From: WHTI01 sp963756365
GTDB taxonomy: Bacteria > Actinomycetota > CADDZG01 > WHSQ01
Assembly (NCBI GenBank): GCA_963756365.1
Contig: CAVWNF010000003.1
Coordinates: 1,426,001 to 1,490,000, forward strand
Direction: 5' to 3'
DNA length: 64,000 nt
Position 1 is the first letter of the stretch. Each line of letters begins with the position of its first letter. This document shows, one piece after another, positions 8,270 to 17,026 of this stretch. The notes beneath the pieces are model-generated. The model saw only the letters and a list, made by a program, of their open reading frames with translations, was not told the DNA's origin and did not search any database. The position numbers were made by a program, and so were the translations under genes.

Positions 8270-8827
8270 CTACCCCGTCAGGGGATATCTCCTCAACGGT
8301 TCGTATCTGGCCCCCGCGGAGGATGTGTGGCTCCTGTACAACACCACTTCATCGACCGCGAATGGCCTGTGCCCGATCTCCGCATCGAGGAGGTCGGTCA
8401 GCGTCGTCGGTTCTTTCATCCGGGCGAGGGTCAGGTGGGGTGCGTAGGCCCTCGTTTCCCTCTCGTAACCCATCGTTTCCAATCGGCCGGAGATGGCTTC
8501 CTCCGCTATTCCAAGGGTACCTGTCTCGTCGAGTAAACCGGCCCAGAGAACCTTCGCCCGACGGGCGCTCGGGAAGGCGCCCAGGCCAGAGATCGCCGCC
8601 GTGCCAGGCGCAAGACCGGCCGCGAAGTCCCCCACGACCGCATCTAGTTCGTGGATGCGCTCCTCATCGACGTAGCCGAGGAACCTGATCGTTACGTGTT
8701 GATGTTCGATCGGCATCCATCTAGCCCCGGGAAGCTCAGCCTTGAGACCTTCGGTTTCCGCCGCGAGGCTCTCCAGGAGGGAGCGTGGGGGGTCGGCTGC
8801 GATGAACAACCGCCACCGGGAGCTCAT
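8270..8827 (-). CDS. thpR: RNA 2',3'-cyclic phosphodiesterase (2'-5' RNA ligase family)
   Basis: This 185-residue 2H-phosphoesterase has both catalytic HxTx motifs: His44-Val-Thr in HVTIRFLG and His131-Leu-Thr in HLTLAR. Family members hydrolyse 2',3'-cyclic phosphate RNA ends. The start codon overlaps the cinA stop as ATGA, which fixes it at 8827 although the frame stays open upstream. The cinA-thpR pairing is common in bacteria, usually followed by recA; here the copper-type operon follows instead. Confidence 0.9.
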   Translation of the reverse strand: MSSRWRLFIAADPPRSLLESLAAETEGLKAELPGARWMPIEHQHVTIRFLGYVDEERIHELDAVVGDFAAGLAPGTAAISGLGAFPSARRAKVLWAGLLDETGTLGIAEEAISGRLETMGYERETRAYAPHLTLARMKEPTTLTDLLDAEIGHRPFAVDEVVLYRSHTSSAGARYEPLRRYPLTG

Positions 8828-10053
8828 CCTCCGAGGACGCGGCGACCCAGGTCGAGCGCGGCGGTGACGGCGATCCCCCGGATGTTGTCGCGGTCTCCAT
8901 AGGTCCGGGGACGCCTGACCTCCGTGCGTCCCTTGTAGTGCGCTGCGACGAACACGAGCCCGACCGGCTTGCCGTCCTGCGGTGCTGGCCCCGCGACGCC
9001 GGTGGCGGAGATCCCCAGATCGGCTCCGAACCTGGACGCCGCCTGTTCCGCCAGGATCCCAGCGGTCCTCTCGCTTACCGGCCCCACCTCCTCGAGGACG
9101 TCGGCCGGGACGCCCGCCACGCGTTCCTTGGCTTCGGTGGCGTACGCGACGATCGAGCCCAGGAAGAACGAACTCGCACCCTCGGCCCGCGTCAGCTCCG
9201 CTCCGATCAGGCCCCCGGTGAGCGATTCCGCGGCCGCTACCGTTTCGTCCCGCGCAGTGAGCAGCCATCCGAGAACCTGAGCCAATGTCCCTCCCTCACC
9301 GGTGACCGCGTTCTCTCCCAGGCGGGAACGGATCTCGTGCTCTATCGGGTCGATAAGCGCCAAGGCGGCCGTTTCGTCCTGCGCCTTCGCCGTTAGCCTC
9401 ACCTTCACCATCCCGGACGAGGCTAAGTAAGCGATGGTCGGGTTCGATTGAGCGTCCACGAGGTCGGCGATCTCTCGGTGGGTATGCGACTCGCCGAGGC
9501 CGACCACCAGGATCTCGCGGGTCGCCAACACGGCGGCTCCCGCCATCCGCCTCAACTCGGGCAGGACCGACTTGTCCATCATCGCGGCCATCTCCCACGG
9601 GACCCCCGGTAAACAGAAGAGACGCTTGTCCCCCACGCGGGTGATGAACCCGGGGGCGGTTCCTTCGGGCGCTATCACCTCGGAGTCCTCCGGGATATCT
9701 GCCTGCTTGAGGTTGTCCGGTGGCATGTCGCGTCCGAGTGAGGTGAAGATCCCTTCGATGATCCCAGCAAGCGTGTCGTCCCGGACGAGACTTCTATCAA
9801 GCGCGGTCGCGACGGCTTCACGTGTGAGATCGTCCGGGGTCGGACCGAGACCGCCGGTGATGATCACCACATCGGAGCGGTCGAGAGCGTCCCTGATCGT
9901 CCTCACTACCCGATCCAGGTTGTCTCCGACCGCCACGTGATGGTGGACGTCCACACCGACAGTGCTCAGCATCTGGGAGATCCTCTGTGCGTTGGTGTTG
10001 GCGATCTGCCCCAACAGCAACTCTGTTCCCACACCCACGATCTCTGCCTTCAG
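8824..10053 (-). CDS. cinA: CinA-like protein: NMN amidohydrolase with MoCF domain
   Basis: The N-terminal MoCF/COG1058 domain shows GVGTELLLGQIANTN and GGLGPTPDDLTRE. The C-terminal CinA/PncC domain shows AAESLTGGLIG and ISATGVAGP and is known to deamidate nicotinamide mononucleotide in NAD recycling. The family N terminus (KAEIVGVGTELL) begins right after a CTG at 10051-10053, seven bases downstream of GGAGG and overlapping the pgsA stop. No ATG, GTG or TTG fits, so a CTG start is proposed; a GTG five codons on would cut the first strand. It is coupled to pgsA and thpR. Confidence 0.88.
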   Translation of the reverse strand: MKAEIVGVGTELLLGQIANTNAQRISQMLSTVGVDVHHHVAVGDNLDRVVRTIRDALDRSDVVIITGGLGPTPDDLTREAVATALDRSLVRDDTLAGIIEGIFTSLGRDMPPDNLKQADIPEDSEVIAPEGTAPGFITRVGDKRLFCLPGVPWEMAAMMDKSVLPELRRMAGAAVLATREILVVGLGESHTHREIADLVDAQSNPTIAYLASSGMVKVRLTAKAQDETAALALIDPIEHEIRSRLGENAVTGEGGTLAQVLGWLLTARDETVAAAESLTGGLIGAELTRAEGASSFFLGSIVAYATEAKERVAGVPADVLEEVGPVSERTAGILAEQAASRFGADLGISATGVAGPAPQDGKPVGLVFVAAHYKGRTEVRRPRTYGDRDNIRGIAVTAALDLGRRVLGG

Positions 10054-10577
10054 CTGACGGCCTCCGGGGAACGTTGGGCCTTCACGAAGTACTCGACCCC
10101 GGATAGAACGGTCGCGCCGAGCACCACGCCCATCAAGACCCAGTGACCCACGTTCGTCTCCCATGGGAGGAGCCACCACGACACCATCAGGATCTGCAAC
10201 GCGGTCTTCCACTTTCCTGCAACCGATGCCGGCAACGATCCCCCGCCGCTGACGATCTGGGTCCGGAGGATCTGGACGGTGATCTCGCGGAACGCGATCA
10301 CGAGAGCAGCCCAGAGAGGGAATCCCCGAGTGTCCACCAGGACCAGTAGCGCGGCCCCGACCAGGAGCTTGTCGGCAAGAGGGTCGAGGAACGCACCCAA
10401 TCTGGACTCGATACCCCGTCGCCTAGCGATCGAGCCATCGACGTAGTCCGAGACGGAGGCGATGAAGAACACCGAAAGAGAGAGCACCGCGTGGGCCGTC
10501 GATGTTCCGTAGGCGAGGGCCAGGAAAACTGGGACGAGGAGGATCCGGGCAACGGTGATGGAGTTCGGGAGGTTCAC
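10050..10577 (-). CDS. pgsA: CDP-diacylglycerol-glycerol-3-phosphate 3-phosphatidyltransferase
   Basis: The 175-residue integral membrane enzyme has the full CDP-alcohol phosphotransferase motif: Asp44, Asp47-Gly48, Ala51-Arg52, Gly61, Asp65 and Asp69. It joins CDP-diacylglycerol to glycerol-3-phosphate, the committed step to phosphatidylglycerol and cardiolipin. Placement between rimO and cinA is the standard actinobacterial and firmicute order and supports pgsA over the related inositol or cardiolipin enzymes. Its stop overlaps the proposed CTG start of cinA. Confidence 0.9.
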   Translation of the reverse strand: MNLPNSITVARILLVPVFLALAYGTSTAHAVLSLSVFFIASVSDYVDGSIARRRGIESRLGAFLDPLADKLLVGAALLVLVDTRGFPLWAALVIAFREITVQILRTQIVSGGGSLPASVAGKWKTALQILMVSWWLLPWETNVGHWVLMGVVLGATVLSGVEYFVKAQRSPEAVS

Positions 10578-10612
10578 GCTCGTGAGCGTAACCGCCGCTG
10601 CCGGAAAGGTGC

Positions 10613-11959
10613 TTAGACCCGCACCCCAGACAGATCGGCCCCATCGCTAGCGGTGATCTCGACCTCGATGTAGTCGCCAACACTCGGAGCCGCAGCGGCC
10701 GAGAACGAGATCTCGCCATCGACCTCCGGGGCCTCACGCTGGGAGCGTCCCAACCACATGTCCTCATCGCGGTCGAACCTCTCGACAAGAACCTCGACCT
10801 TGTGTCCGATCAGACCCGCGGCCCGCCGCTCCATGGCGCGATCGGCAACCGACGACACCATCTCGGAACGTTCGCGTGCCAACGCGGGATCGACGTGATC
10901 CTTGTAGTCGTGGCTACGGGTGCCCTCCTCGGGCGAGTAGGTGAAGACCCCGATCCAGTCGAGTTGAGAATCCTCGACGAAAGCTCGCACTTCCTCTGCA
11001 TCCTCATCGGTCTCGCCGGGGAACCCCATGATGAAGGTTGACCGCACTCCGGCGAGCGGGTCTGCGTCCCTGATCCGGGTGATCATCTTCTCGAAGCGCG
11101 CCCGGCTTCCCCACCGGCCCATCCCCTTCAGGACCGCTGGCGAGACGTGTTGCAACGAGAGATCGAAGTAGGGCACTACAACTTCAGAGTCGAGCATCGT
11201 GTCCATCAGTTCGTCCGTGACACCCTGCGGATGCAGGTACATGAGCCGAACCCTCTTCAGGCCGTCGATCCCGTCCAACCTACGGATCAGCGATGCGAGA
11301 TCACCCGCGCCGATATCCCGCCCCCACATGACTGAGTCCTGAGAGACCAGTGATATCTCCGAGACGCCCTGCGACGCGAGGTGTTTGATCTCGTCGGTGA
11401 TCGTCTGAGGAGAACGAGATACGAACTTTCCCCTCATCAATGGGATCGCACAGAACGTGCACCCACGATCGCATCCCTCGGCGATCTTCACGTACGCCCA
11501 CGGGGCGCGCCCGAACCGGATCCGGGGGCTGGCGGCGATCGTCGCATCCCACCAGGCGGGATCGAACCTGGTGCCCGGGTCGCCGTGGATCCGATCGACG
11601 AGCGTTCCAGCCGCGACCTGTCCAACGATGTCGGAGACGCGCGGATACGCCGCGAAATCGATGAAGGCATCAACCTCAGGAAGTGAATCTGCCAGCTCGT
11701 CCGCCGACCGGGCGACGAGGCAGCCGGTCATGATCAGGCCCTTGAGCTGCGAGCGTTTGAGGTCTGCCAGATCAAGGACCTCTTCCACCGTCTCGCGCCG
11801 CGCCGGATCGATGAAGCCGCACGTGTTGACGAGAACGACGTCGGCGCCCTCCGGCGACTCGATGACCTCGTGGCCGCCCGCGTTCAAGAGACCCCCCAAG
11901 CCTTCTGAATCGATGGCGTTCTTGGGGCATCCAAGCGTAACGATCGCGACCTTCGTCAT
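10613..11959 (-). CDS. rimO: Ribosomal protein S12 methylthiotransferase
   Basis: This 448-residue radical SAM enzyme has the N-terminal UPF0004 cysteines (Cys11 in LGCPKN, Cys47, Cys80), the radical SAM cluster motif C163-x3-C167-x2-C170, and a C-terminal TRAM domain. The LGCPKN signature separates RimO from MiaB. It methylthiolates the conserved Asp of ribosomal protein S12. It lies 19 bases downstream of the RodZ-like gene and 35 bases upstream of pgsA, so the cluster is probably one operon. Confidence 0.92.
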   Translation of the reverse strand: MTKVAIVTLGCPKNAIDSEGLGGLLNAGGHEVIESPEGADVVLVNTCGFIDPARRETVEEVLDLADLKRSQLKGLIMTGCLVARSADELADSLPEVDAFIDFAAYPRVSDIVGQVAAGTLVDRIHGDPGTRFDPAWWDATIAASPRIRFGRAPWAYVKIAEGCDRGCTFCAIPLMRGKFVSRSPQTITDEIKHLASQGVSEISLVSQDSVMWGRDIGAGDLASLIRRLDGIDGLKRVRLMYLHPQGVTDELMDTMLDSEVVVPYFDLSLQHVSPAVLKGMGRWGSRARFEKMITRIRDADPLAGVRSTFIMGFPGETDEDAEEVRAFVEDSQLDWIGVFTYSPEEGTRSHDYKDHVDPALARERSEMVSSVADRAMERRAAGLIGHKVEVLVERFDRDEDMWLGRSQREAPEVDGEISFSAAAAPSVGDYIEVEITASDGADLSGVRV

Positions 11960-11978
11960 CGGCAGAGCCTAGAGGGGA

Positions 11979-12752
11979 TCAGAGCGAATCGATGTCCTGT
12001 GGGAGGTTCAGGACGAATTGTCCAGGTCCTCCAGGCGCACCGAAATCTCGGCCGTTCACGATCAGATCGATCCCCGGAGCGAATCCGAAGATGATCGACA
12101 TCTTCTTGTCGGCTTCGAACGTCTGCTCGTCGCCCACCTGCAGGGTGTCGCTGAAGACGACCTCTCCATCGCTCGACACCTCTACCCAGCACGGCTCGCG
12201 GGCCGCTACCAGCTTCACATTGAGCCCGTTCTTCAAGGCGAGCGAGCCCTCGTCCGGAGTCGCGCTCGGCGACGCCGATGGGCTCGGTGTGACCGACGGA
12301 CTCGGAGAAGCACTTGGTTGTGGGCTCGGGTTGCTCGCGATCCTGTCCGCGATCCCGCCTCCTGTCCCCTGAGCGAGCCCGATCACGGCGAGCACCACGA
12401 TGACGGCGGCAGCGGACGCCGCTGCCACGAGCCAGCGGTTCTTCGGGTTGCGCTCTTTGGGGGCCCGCTTCCTGTCACGCACGAGGTGCTGAGTGGGATC
12501 GACCCGATTGATCGAGTGTCGACGCTCGAACTCGCGCAAGAGAGGATCGGGATCGACCCTGAGGTACTGGGCGTAGGTCTTGAGGAATCCCCGGACGTAA
12601 GCAGGCGCGAGGTAGTCAAACTCATCGGATTCCATCCGCATGAGGAAGTCTGCCCGTATCTTCGTGTCCTCCGAAGCCCGCTCGATACTGAGTCGCCGCC
12701 GGCGACGCGCGCTACGGAGGTACGCGCCCATCGTCTGGGGCTGGTCGCTCAT
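11979..12752 (-). CDS. RodZ-like helix-turn-helix membrane protein
   Basis: Residues 8-75 form a cytoplasmic HTH_25-type helix-turn-helix (GAYLRSARRRRRLSIE). A basic linker, a single transmembrane helix at about 107-127, a Pro/Ser/Thr-rich external linker (140-166) and a C-terminal DUF4115 beta domain (171-257) follow. This is the architecture of RodZ, which links MreB to cell shape in rods. In Actinobacteria these proteins usually precede pgsA or rimO, as here. The role in a possibly MreB-less cell is unclear. A TATAAT box lies about 60 bases upstream. Confidence 0.82.
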   Translation of the reverse strand: MSDQPQTMGAYLRSARRRRRLSIERASEDTKIRADFLMRMESDEFDYLAPAYVRGFLKTYAQYLRVDPDPLLREFERRHSINRVDPTQHLVRDRKRAPKERNPKNRWLVAAASAAAVIVVLAVIGLAQGTGGGIADRIASNPSPQPSASPSPSVTPSPSASPSATPDEGSLALKNGLNVKLVAAREPCWVEVSSDGEVVFSDTLQVGDEQTFEADKKMSIIFGFAPGIDLIVNGRDFGAPGGPGQFVLNLPQDIDSL

Positions 12753-12812
12753 AGTCCTCCGTCACCTAGGCCTCTCTCCGCGCTATGAGGGGGAAGAGGA
12801 GGCGGGTCGACC

Positions 12813-12818
12813 ATTATA
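12813..12818 (-). promoter_or_regulatory. Candidate -10 element for the rodZ-like/rimO/pgsA/cinA operon
   Basis: A perfect TATAAT on the minus strand lies in the 106-base gap after ftsK, about 61 bases before the RodZ-like start codon. No good TTGACA-type -35 is present at 17-18 bases, so it may depend on an activator or an alternative -35. The position suggests that the downstream operon has its own promoter. Confidence 0.45.
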
Positions 12819-12858
12819 GGGAGGCTGAGCGGCATACCGGCCCAGATCTCGAGGAGCG

Positions 12859-15261
12859 CTAGAGCAGCTCGTCCTGCTCGTCGTGATCCGAGGCCACGCC
12901 GTCGAGTTCCTCGATCGACATGAGGACGTCGCGGGGCTTGGATCCTTGCGATGGCCCCACCACCCCACGCTGTTCGAGGAGGTCCATCAGGCGTCCCGCT
13001 CTGGCGAAACCGACCTTGAGCTTGCGCTGAAGCATGGAGGTGGAGCCCAACTGGCCCCTGACCACCAGTCCGAGCGCCTCCTGAAGCAGTTCATCGTCGT
13101 CGGAGGACCCCGGTCCTGAGAAGTTCGAGTTCGAGGTCGTCTCCTCGACCGCAACGCCTTCGACGTAATCCGGGTCACGCTGGCGCTTGCACGCTCCCGC
13201 GACCGCCGCGATCTCCTTCTCGGTCACGTACGCACCTTGGATCCGGATCGGTTTGGGAGCCGAGGCGTGGAGGAAGAGCATGTCGCCCTTGCCGATCAGC
13301 TTCTCAGCCCCTCCTTGGTCGAGGATGACGCGCGAGTCCTGCTGCGAGGCAACCCCGAAGGCGAGGCGAGACGGGACGTTCGCCTTGATGACACCCGTAA
13401 CAACATCGACCGACGGCCGCTGGGTCGCGATGATGAGGTGGATACCAACCGCCCGAGCCATCTGAGCGATCCGGCATACGGCCGCTTCCACATCCCGCGG
13501 CGCAACCATCATCAGGTCGGCCAACTCGTCGACCACTACCAAGATGTAAGGGAGTTGCTGAGGCTCGGCGTCCTCGCCATCGGCAGCGATAGCTCGTCGC
13601 GCGACCGCCTCGTTGTACGCCTCGAGGTTCCTCATCCCGTACTGAGCGAGCATCTCGTAACGCATCTCCATCTCGCGCACGACCCACTGCAGAGCGCTCG
13701 CTGCCTTCTTCGGATTAGTGACGACGGGAGTGATGAGATGAGGCACGCCCGCGAAGTGAGTCAGCTCGACCCGCTTCGGGTCGATCAGGATCAGGCGGAC
13801 CTGGTCCGGCCGGGCACGCATCAGGATCGAGGTCAACATCGCGTTGATGCAAGAGGACTTCCCAGAGTTCGTTGCACCGGCGATGAGCACGTGGGGGAAC
13901 TGGGTGATGTTCGTGAGCATCGCCCGACCCTCGATGTCCATCCCGAGCGCGACCGTCAAGGGGTGATGATCCGCGGTCGCCTTCTTGCTGCTGAGCACAT
14001 CGCCAAGGGTTACGACGTTGGTCCGGTTGTTGGGGACCTCAACGCCGATCGCGGAACGCCCCGGGATCGGAGCAAGGAACCGCAGTTCTCCCGACGCGAG
14101 TGAATACTTCATCTCGTTGGCAAGGGACAGCACGCGATTGACCTTCACCCCCGCGCCCAGCTCGATCTCGAAGCGAGTGACAGCCGGACCAGCGGTGAAG
14201 CCGGTGACTTTGGCGTCCACGCCGAACTCGGCCAAGGTGTCTTCTAGCGAACGTTGTGTCGACTCGATCGACCGAGCAGAAACCTGCGTTCCACCACCGA
14301 GATGGAGGAGGTCGAGAGCAGGGAGTTTGTAGTTGCCGCGATTCCCCATCGGCATCGAGAGCTGTGCCGGCTTTGCTGGCGTCGCGTCGGTCGATGGCAG
14401 GCTCTTCTTGGTCGGCTGAGCCACCGACGAGTCGTCGTAGTCGTAGACGGGTCCCGGGCTAGCCACTGGCATTGGTGGCTGCGCGTAAGGCTCTAGGTCG
14501 TCGTCGTCTTCCTCGTACGCATCCTCGTAGTCGCTCTCGGAGTCATCGAGGCGCTCGGGTCTCACGATCAAACCCTTGACGAAAGCAACCATCCACGACC
14601 CCGCTCCCTTGCCGACTCCCAGAAGGACCCCGAAGGAAGTGTGGGACAGCACCATGACGCCGAGCACCAGCATGGTCACGAGAACGATCCACATCGCCCA
14701 CGCGCCGATGAACCCGGAAAGGGGTTTCGCTACCAGAGCGCCGAGCACCCCCGCTTTGTCCTGCAGCTTCTCGAGCGGTGCCGACACCGGCTTGTTCCCG
14801 TAGACCATGTGGGCCATGCCCGCTATCGACAGGGCACACATGAGCGATCCGGTACCGATCCGTGCGGCGTGTGTTCTCAGGCGAGGGATGACGACCGCGG
14901 CTCCGGTGGCGAACAGGAGCGCCGGAACCAGCCATGCGAGCGAACCAACGAGCAATCGAGACAGCCACTCGATCCCACGTCCTGCGGGCCCCGCACCATC
15001 GGCGTAGATCCCGAGACCAGCGAGGATCCCAGCGAAGGCGACGGCGCCTCCCCATATCTCTGCGGGTGCGCTGCGGACCGTTACGAATCCCCATCTGGCA
15101 GCCGACGCCGACGCGCGCCCTACCTGGGTCACGGCCGATGGCTGCTTGGCCCTCCGTGAACGTGTGGCGGGACGCTTGGCGGAAGAGCGCGGCCGAGGAG
15201 AACTCCGTCCAGCCGAACGCCGAGCGCCCGATGAAGGCTTCCGGCGCGTCCGAGTTGCCAC
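12859..15261 (-). CDS. ftsK: DNA translocase FtsK/SpoIIIE
   Basis: The 800-residue protein starts with a very basic tail (1-55), then about four transmembrane helices (70-230), an acidic/Pro linker (236-300) and the motor domain. The Walker A loop GATNSGKS is at 462-469, and Walker B is VVVDELADL. The C-terminal gamma winged helix (GSTSMLQRKLKVGFARAG) reads KOPS-type polarity sequences. It pumps chromosome ends through the division septum. The start is a GTG preceded by GGGGAG. The 109-base upstream gap holds short GTTAC/GTTACT direct repeats (15334-15348) of unknown role. Confidence 0.93.
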   Translation of the reverse strand: MATRTRRKPSSGARRSAGRSSPRPRSSAKRPATRSRRAKQPSAVTQVGRASASAARWGFVTVRSAPAEIWGGAVAFAGILAGLGIYADGAGPAGRGIEWLSRLLVGSLAWLVPALLFATGAAVVIPRLRTHAARIGTGSLMCALSIAGMAHMVYGNKPVSAPLEKLQDKAGVLGALVAKPLSGFIGAWAMWIVLVTMLVLGVMVLSHTSFGVLLGVGKGAGSWMVAFVKGLIVRPERLDDSESDYEDAYEEDDDDLEPYAQPPMPVASPGPVYDYDDSSVAQPTKKSLPSTDATPAKPAQLSMPMGNRGNYKLPALDLLHLGGGTQVSARSIESTQRSLEDTLAEFGVDAKVTGFTAGPAVTRFEIELGAGVKVNRVLSLANEMKYSLASGELRFLAPIPGRSAIGVEVPNNRTNVVTLGDVLSSKKATADHHPLTVALGMDIEGRAMLTNITQFPHVLIAGATNSGKSSCINAMLTSILMRARPDQVRLILIDPKRVELTHFAGVPHLITPVVTNPKKAASALQWVVREMEMRYEMLAQYGMRNLEAYNEAVARRAIAADGEDAEPQQLPYILVVVDELADLMMVAPRDVEAAVCRIAQMARAVGIHLIIATQRPSVDVVTGVIKANVPSRLAFGVASQQDSRVILDQGGAEKLIGKGDMLFLHASAPKPIRIQGAYVTEKEIAAVAGACKRQRDPDYVEGVAVEETTSNSNFSGPGSSDDDELLQEALGLVVRGQLGSTSMLQRKLKVGFARAGRLMDLLEQRGVVGPSQGSKPRDVLMSIEELDGVASDHDEQDELL

Positions 15262-15370
15262 AGCTACTCCCCTGTCTGCCGCCTACTGGTGACTGCCGCT
15301 GGGTCTCCTAATCCTTCCCAGCGTCGAACAACAGTAACAGTAAGTAACATCCGCAACAGGATTTCAAGCC

Positions 15371-17026
15371 CTAGACCTCCATGACGATCGGCATGATCAT
15401 CGGCCTACGGCGGGTTTCCGACCACACGAACTCGCCCAGGGTCCGCCGGCACCGCTTCTTGATGGCGCCCCAATCCGTGACCCCTTCGTCTTCGAGAGAT
15501 TCGAGAGCATCGGCCACCCGGTCGGCGGCCTCCTCGAGGAAGTCCCTCGACTCGTCCTCGTAGACGAATCCGCGCGAGATCAGATCGGGCCCCGCAAGGA
15601 TCTCGCCGGTCTGAGAATCGATCGTCACCACACAGATCAAGATGCCGTCGTCGGCGAGAACCTTTCGATCACGGAGGACGACAGGGCCGACGTCACCGAC
15701 CCCTAGTCCGTCGACGAAGATCATCCCGTGGGTGACCACGTCGCCGCGCTTGATGCGGCCCGAGTTGAGCTCGATCACATCGCCGTCCTCGACGATCTCG
15801 ATGCGATCTTCCGGGACGCCGTTGGCGATAGCTATCTTCGAGTGGAGCGCCAGTTGCCGGTATTCGCCGTGCACCGGCACGAAGTTCTTCGGCCGGATCG
15901 TTCGGATCATCTCGGCAAGCTCCTCGGATGCGCCATGCCCAGAGACATGGACCGGGGATGTCCCCGAGTGGAACACGTTCGCACCGGCCCGGTAGAGCCC
16001 GTTGAGCACTCGGTGAACCGACATCTCGTTGCCCGGGATCGGACTTGCGGACAGGATCACGGTGTCGCCCTTGGAGATCTTCAGCTTCCTGTGGTCGCCT
16101 GCCGCCAACAGCGACAGGGCGGACAATGGCTCACCTTGCGAGCCGGTGCAGACCACCACGGTGTTCTCGGGTGAGTGACTCCCGAGAGAGTCGATATCGA
16201 CGAGCGTCTCGCCCGAGAATCTCAGATACCCCAGTTCACGGCCAACCTCGACGTTGGCGACCATCGATCGGCCGATGACCGAGACCTTGCGGCCCATCTC
16301 CTCTGCGATCTCGAACACCTGCTGGATCCGATGGAGGTTCGACGCGAAACACGCGACGACGATCCGAGAAGTTGCGTCCTTGAAGATGGCCCGCAAGCCG
16401 TCTCCAACGATCGATTCCGATGGGGTACGCCCAGGTCGCTCGGCGTTGGTCGAGTCGGCGAGCAATAGATCTACGCCGTCATCGCCGAGGCTCCGGAACG
16501 CATCGATGTCCGTATGGCGACCGTCGATCGGGTTGTCGTCGATCTTGAAGTCACCCGTGTAGAGGATCCGACCGTCGGGGGTGTCGAGAACCACGGACAT
16601 CGCGTCAGGTATCGAATGCGATACGGATACGAATCGGCACTCGAACGAGCCGATGCGCGCGGTTCCAGGTGTGGTGACTTCGTTCATCGTTGCCTTGACC
16701 CCGTGCTCTTGCAGACGCCGTCGAGCGATACCCAAAGTCAATGGCGTTCCATAGACCGGCGCGGTCACGTCCTTGAGGAACCAGGTCAATGCCCCAACAT
16801 GATCTTCGTGACCGTGGGTCAGGATGATCCCCCTGACGCGATCCGCCCGCTCGGTCACGTACGTGAAATCGGGGAGCACAAGGTCTACCCCGAGCATCTC
16901 CTCGGTCGGGAACGACAGCCCACAGTCGATCACGAGGATCTCTCCTTGCGATTCGACCGCCAACATGTTCCTGCCGACCTCGCCCGTACCTCCGAGGAAG
17001 ATGACCCTGGTGCCGGAGGAACTCAC
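15371..17026 (-). CDS. rnj: Ribonuclease J
   Basis: The protein is a metallo-beta-lactamase/beta-CASP nuclease with the THGHEDHVGAL metal motif (His71, His73, Asp75, His76), a second ligand region SVSHSIPD, the beta-CASP core, and the RNase J C-terminal domain. RNase J has 5'-3' exo- and endonuclease activity in mRNA decay and rRNA processing. In this sequence the frame runs on from dapA without a stop, but the family N terminus (SSSGTRVIFLGG) begins at a GTG at 17024-17026 that overlaps the expected dapA stop as GTGA. I therefore give it as a separate 551-residue gene, next to dapA as in Mycobacterium. Confidence 0.9.
   Translation of the reverse strand: MSSSGTRVIFLGGTGEVGRNMLAVESQGEILVIDCGLSFPTEEMLGVDLVLPDFTYVTERADRVRGIILTHGHEDHVGALTWFLKDVTAPVYGTPLTLGIARRRLQEHGVKATMNEVTTPGTARIGSFECRFVSVSHSIPDAMSVVLDTPDGRILYTGDFKIDDNPIDGRHTDIDAFRSLGDDGVDLLLADSTNAERPGRTPSESIVGDGLRAIFKDATSRIVVACFASNLHRIQQVFEIAEEMGRKVSVIGRSMVANVEVGRELGYLRFSGETLVDIDSLGSHSPENTVVVCTGSQGEPLSALSLLAAGDHRKLKISKGDTVILSASPIPGNEMSVHRVLNGLYRAGANVFHSGTSPVHVSGHGASEELAEMIRTIRPKNFVPVHGEYRQLALHSKIAIANGVPEDRIEIVEDGDVIELNSGRIKRGDVVTHGMIFVDGLGVGDVGPVVLRDRKVLADDGILICVVTIDSQTGEILAGPDLISRGFVYEDESRDFLEEAADRVADALESLEDEGVTDWGAIKKRCRRTLGEFVWSETRRRPMIMPIVMEV

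Noticed and set aside
8828..9268. N-terminal extension of the thpR frame
   Set aside because: It is an open shadow frame inside cinA; the 2H-phosphoesterase family begins at the ATG overlapping the cinA stop.
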